NCBI GenBank assembly: GCA_964615935.1
Contig: CAZTTG010000024.1
Span: 11,979 to 75,978, forward strand
Source of the DNA: CAZTTG01 sp964615935
Lineage (GTDB): Bacteria; Planctomycetota; UBA1135; GCA-002686595
Reading direction: 5' to 3'
Length of the DNA stretch: 64,000 bases
Shown here piece by piece: positions 62,183 to 64,000 of this stretch. Numbering within the stretch: the stretch's first letter is position 1; each line of letters opens with the position of its first letter. The position numbers and the translations under genes were made by a program. The notes under the pieces were generated by a model. That model was not told the DNA's origin and made no database searches. It was given only the letters and a program-made list of their open reading frames with translations.

Positions 62183-64000
62183 TCACTGACGGAAGTAGTC
62201 GAACACCCCGACCGCCCCGGGGACCGGGATCGACTGGACCCCCTCCTCGTAGGCGCTGGTGTCGTGCCGGGTGAAGCCCGAGTCCACGCTGAGCACGTCC
62301 ACCGCCCCTGGGCCCTGGCTGGAGATGGGGACCGCCAGGAACATGAAGGTCGGGGAGTTGGTGGGGAGCGCCGCTCCCGAGGGCCGCACGTAGGACTTGC
62401 CGTTCAGGGGAATGGGGAGGCCCACCCCGAAGGCCGAGATCTGGTTGGCCATCGCGCCCAGGTTGGTCAGGTTGTCGAAGGCCAGGTCGGTGGGCGTGCC
62501 GGTCAGCACGTTGGGGCCCACCGAGACGCTCACCTTGAAGCTCATGTCCCGGAACTGCGGCTGGGTCAGGGCGGAGACGTTGAGCGGCAGGGTGCCGAAG
62601 AGCCCGCTGTCGATGCGGATGTTGGTGACCGCGCCCCCCGGGATCCCGGACTGGGTGCCGTCGGGGTTCAGCATGTTCTCGTGCAGGATCCAGACGCTCC
62701 CGCGCAGGTCGGTGGGAGACAGCGCGATCTTCTTGGGGTTCTCGAACTCGAAGGGGGTGACCCCGATGATGTCGTCGAAGCCCCAGCCGTTCACCCCGTT
62801 GGGCCCGGACTCGAGGATGGCCACGTCCCCGTTGCGGTTGAGGATGTAGGCGAAGTAGACGTTGCGGAAGAAGCCGAAGTTCACCTGCCGCTGGCTGATG
62901 ACGAGGTCGAAGGGCTTGTTCAGGAAGCTGGACACCACCTTGCGCACCTCGAGCGACCAGGCCGAGATGATCGAGACCGTATTCTCGCCCTCGTTGCACA
63001 CCAGGATGTCCTCGTTGCCCGGATCCCAGGCGATGCCCCGCGGGGAGCGGCCCACCTTGGTGTGCTTGGAGACCAGGTGGAAGTTCGAGGAGGTGGGGTT
63101 GATGTTGATGAAGCTGACCGTGTCGGCGTTCTGGTTGGTGACCGCCAGGAAGTCCAGGTTGGGTCCCATGGCCAGGTCGGTGGGGTCGGTCACGGGGATG
63201 CGGTCGAGCACCGCGAAGCGGTTGCTGTTCAGCACCACGATCTCGCGCCGCGCCCGGTCGGCCACGTACAGGAACTGGCCCACCTGCTGCCGGTACATGT
63301 AGTCCAGGCAGGACTGCAGGGGCTGCCCGGGGGTGCCCGGGCCGACGAAGAAGGAGTTCTGGAAGCCGGCCAGCATCCCGCTGGGCGGGATCCCCATGTT
63401 CGGGTTCCCCAGCGGGTCGCCCGGCACCAGCAGGTTGGTGACGAAGATCACGGGGTTCTCGATGGAGCTGGGCTCCTTGCCGCCGATGTAGGGCGAGAGG
63501 CACAGCGGCGGGAAGATCAGCGGCGGCGGGTTGGGGTGCGGGCCCCAGGAGATCGGGTTGCGGCCGCCGGGCACCGAGGCCGCGATGATCTGTCCTGGGA
63601 GGGGGGGTCCCAAAGTGGCCGGCGTGTGGAAGGCGGTCTGCACCGTCTTCTTGCCGCTGATGGCGCACAGGTTGCCGCCCCCGGCCTGGCAGCCGGTGGG
63701 GTCCTGGCCGTTGTTGAAGACCACGTCCAGCGGCTGCCCGATCATCATCTCGCCCACCGAGGTGATGAGGGGCGTGCCCAGCAGCATGCTCTCCAGGTTG
63801 CTGTCCAGGGTCAGGGTGAAGGCGCCCGCCGAGCCGCCGTCCACGGTGCAGGAACCCGGCTGCAGCCCCGGACGGATGAGGGCCCCCTGCAGTCGCACGT
63901 TGGGGTTGTTGGGGAAGTTGGACCAGCCCTCGGGGAAGGTCGAGTAGGTGAAGTCGAAGCTCGGGTCGCCGGTCGAGCCCCCGAAGCCGTTCAGGTCGAT
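62183..64000 (-). CDS. Large exported beta-propeller protein (YncE/lactonase-like), 5' end outside window
   Basis: At least 605 residues, open to the window edge, so the start is missing. The visible N-part is a beta-sandwich-like region (GSCTVDGGSAGAFTLTLDSN). From about residue 240 on come seven-bladed-propeller repeats of the YncE/cytochrome-cd1 type: LYVADRARREIVVLNSNRFA, DRIPVTDPTDLAMGPNLDFL, SPRGIAWDPGNEDILVCNEG and ENTVSII. The repeated spacing and the LNSNRFAVLDRIPV style are typical of surface or S-layer-associated propellers. No catalytic residues are identifiable. Upstream of the visible part the text is glycine/asparagine-rich. It is followed by an 81-base gap to ubiE. Confidence 0.82.
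   Translation of the reverse strand: MDLNGFGGSTGDPSFDFTYSTFPEGWSNFPNNPNVRLQGALIRPGLQPGSCTVDGGSAGAFTLTLDSNLESMLLGTPLITSVGEMMIGQPLDVVFNNGQDPTGCQAGGGNLCAISGKKTVQTAFHTPATLGPPLPGQIIAASVPGGRNPISWGPHPNPPPLIFPPLCLSPYIGGKEPSSIENPVIFVTNLLVPGDPLGNPNMGIPPSGMLAGFQNSFFVGPGTPGQPLQSCLDYMYRQQVGQFLYVADRARREIVVLNSNRFAVLDRIPVTDPTDLAMGPNLDFLAVTNQNADTVSFININPTSSNFHLVSKHTKVGRSPRGIAWDPGNEDILVCNEGENTVSIISAWSLEVRKVVSSFLNKPFDLVISQRQVNFGFFRNVYFAYILNRNGDVAILESGPNGVNGWGFDDIIGVTPFEFENPKKIALSPTDLRGSVWILHENMLNPDGTQSGIPGGAVTNIRIDSGLFGTLPLNVSALTQPQFRDMSFKVSVSVGPNVLTGTPTDLAFDNLTNLGAMANQISAFGVGLPIPLNGKSYVRPSGAALPTNSPTFMFLAVPISSQGPGAVDVLSVDSGFTRHDTSAYEEGVQSIPVPGAVGVFDYFRQ

Overview
This is a very GC-rich bacterial chromosomal segment in which nearly every gene uses G/C at third codon positions. 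It comes from a draft assembly: there is a 100-N gap at 21581-21680 and a 10-N gap at 33115-33124. Housekeeping genes (rnpA, yidD, yidC, mnmE, nrdR, smc, hisS, nadD, miaA, mutL, holA, menaquinone-type ubiA/ubiX/ubiE) mark it as core chromosome. No phage, insertion sequence, CRISPR, rRNA or tRNA gene was recognised. Several architectures recall the Planctomycetota as I know them: an ECF sigma factor running into a membrane segment and carboxypeptidase-regulatory-like domains, an ATP-cone/NrdD-like protein, DUF3857 transglutaminase pairs and many secreted proteins of unknown function. The phylum is an inference, not a demonstrated assignment.

Layout. 1-2 kb: the start of a lysine 6-aminotransferase gene with a degenerate aldehyde-dehydrogenase relative upstream. 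2-9 kb: rnpA-yidD, a TolB-like propeller protein, a YfhO-type membrane protein, a metallo-beta-lactamase-fold hydrolase and a secreted protein of unknown function. 9-12.5 kb: the split ECF sigma/carboxypeptidase-regulatory locus, a small membrane protein and a nitroreductase. 12.5-15.4 kb: a VIT/von Willebrand A surface protein with a GlyGly-CTERM-like tail, its likely rhombosortase, and a gene remnant. 15.4-24 kb: a minus-strand operon of five glycosyltransferases, two of them GT2-GT4 fusions related by a recent duplication that broke the assembly, preceded by an NHL-like lipoprotein. 24-33 kb: two DUF3857/transglutaminase-like proteins, the second without catalytic residues, then the prkA-yeaH-spoVR stress cluster. 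33-43.9 kb: an M28 peptidase facing a long minus-strand run nrdR - NrdD-like - smc - two M14-like proteins. 44-48.4 kb: mnmE, yidC and a metallophosphoesterase. 48.6-54.5 kb: a parvulin-type foldase, the hisS-nadD-WecA-like operon, a lipoprotein and miaA. 54.6-62.1 kb: an exported protein, a repeat-rich intergenic region, and the run ubiE - CPBP protease - ubiX - ubiA - holA - mutL. 62.2 kb to the end: a large beta-propeller protein cut by the window edge.

Genes within operons are tightly packed, with many 4-base ATGA or GTGA start/stop overlaps implying translational coupling. A recurring theme is enzyme-like proteins that have lost catalytic residues: ALDH-like, transglutaminase-like, NrdD-like and M14-like. 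Each sits beside an intact relative or a regulator, which suggests binding or sensing roles. The most interesting loci are the NrdD-like protein downstream of nrdR and its NrdR-box-like site, the rhombosortase with its neighbouring substrate, the sigma/membrane/carboxypeptidase-regulatory locus with an apparent frameshift, and the duplicated glycosyltransferase fusions.
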